This document shows, in pieces, positions 63,983 through 64,000 of a stretch of 64,000 nucleotides of DNA. A program made the position numbers and the translations under genes. Source of the stretch: Acetobacteraceae bacterium (GTDB lineage: Bacteria > Pseudomonadota > Alphaproteobacteria > Acetobacterales > Acetobacteraceae); contig DNXO01000073.1 in NCBI GenBank assembly GCA_003506895.1, forward strand, positions 53,803 to 117,802. The letters are read 5' to 3'. The first letter of the stretch is position 1; each line of letters begins with the position of its first letter. Under the pieces are notes generated by a model. It did not search any database and was not told where the DNA came from. It worked only from the letters and a program-made list of their open reading frames with translations.

Positions 63983-64000
63983 GGCGGGCGAAGGCCCGCC
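63983..64000. repeat. GC hairpin at window edge
   Basis: GGCGGGC, loop GAAG, GCCCGCC, perfect 7 bp, reaching the last base. Fits the beginning of a REP-like palindrome of the GTCATGGCGG family, truncated by the window, or a terminator for the gene ending at 63933. Confidence 0.4.

Overview
The window reads as one contiguous stretch of chromosome from a GC-rich alphaproteobacterium. Gene families (HemJ-type protoporphyrinogen oxidase, eukaryote-like NADP isocitrate dehydrogenase, class II DAHP synthase, hopanoid-associated HpnK and HpnM, many CoA and TauD/TfdA enzymes) and GC-skewed codon use point to Rhodospirillales, probably Acetobacteraceae. This placement is inference from protein recognition. 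I saw no rRNA, tRNA, insertion sequence, integrase or CRISPR array. Most of the window is ordinary core and catabolic chromosome; the unusual material is mainly between the genes.

Layout. 1-8069: a truncated HAD hydrolase, then a minus-strand block with two large hybrid histidine kinases, a NUDIX hydrolase and small secreted or hypothetical proteins. 8361-16511: icd, a dienelactone-hydrolase-like enzyme, a TPP-dependent enzyme, nrdB, a tRNA-type methyltransferase overlapping a DUF2007 gene, and a polyprenyl diphosphate synthase. 16638-22184: plus-strand run of RNase R, an S41 protease (4-base overlap), a PdxA paralogue and a KDA-dehydratase-like enzyme. 22430-27682: Uma2 nuclease, DUF2237, ComM, and a molybdopterin hydroxylase subunit coupled to a MoaD/ThiS-like sulfur carrier.

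27683-31528 holds two gene-poor gaps with strongly structured DNA, around a nitroreductase, an SDR and a CaiB-type CoA transferase. 31529-34443: hpnK, a sulfotransferase and hpnM. 34545-38346: a tight minus-strand operon of three TauD/TfdA-like dioxygenase paralogues and a cyclase-family hydrolase. 38819-43818: prfC, an RNA uracil methyltransferase, a NUDIX ADP-sugar hydrolase coupled to an AlaX editing protein, and a CBS protein. 44116-47962: D-tartrate dehydratase-like enzyme, hemJ, a decayed HAD gene and a chemoreceptor. 48162-53133: a branched-chain amino-acid type ABC importer with a fused permease-ATPase. 53381-64000: DAHP synthase, nicotinate phosphoribosyltransferase, enoyl-CoA hydratase, a two-domain glycosyltransferase, an amidohydrolase, two lipoproteins (one FlgO-like), trehalose-6-phosphate synthase and a DNA-methylase-like protein.

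The best leads for something undescribed are: (a) the 31229-31390 intergenic block, which reads either as a minus-strand small RNA with an intrinsic terminator or as a plus-strand 26-codon leader ORF in a nested hairpin ahead of hpnK; (b) a 120-base self-complementary element at 27688-27807; (c) three intergenic elements (27914-28130, 38537-38692, 49468-49656) whose inverted arms are built from 8-9 base units, different at each locus; (d) a 12-bp hairpin that buries the ribosome binding site and start codon of the large glycosyltransferase; (e) the triple dioxygenase operon.
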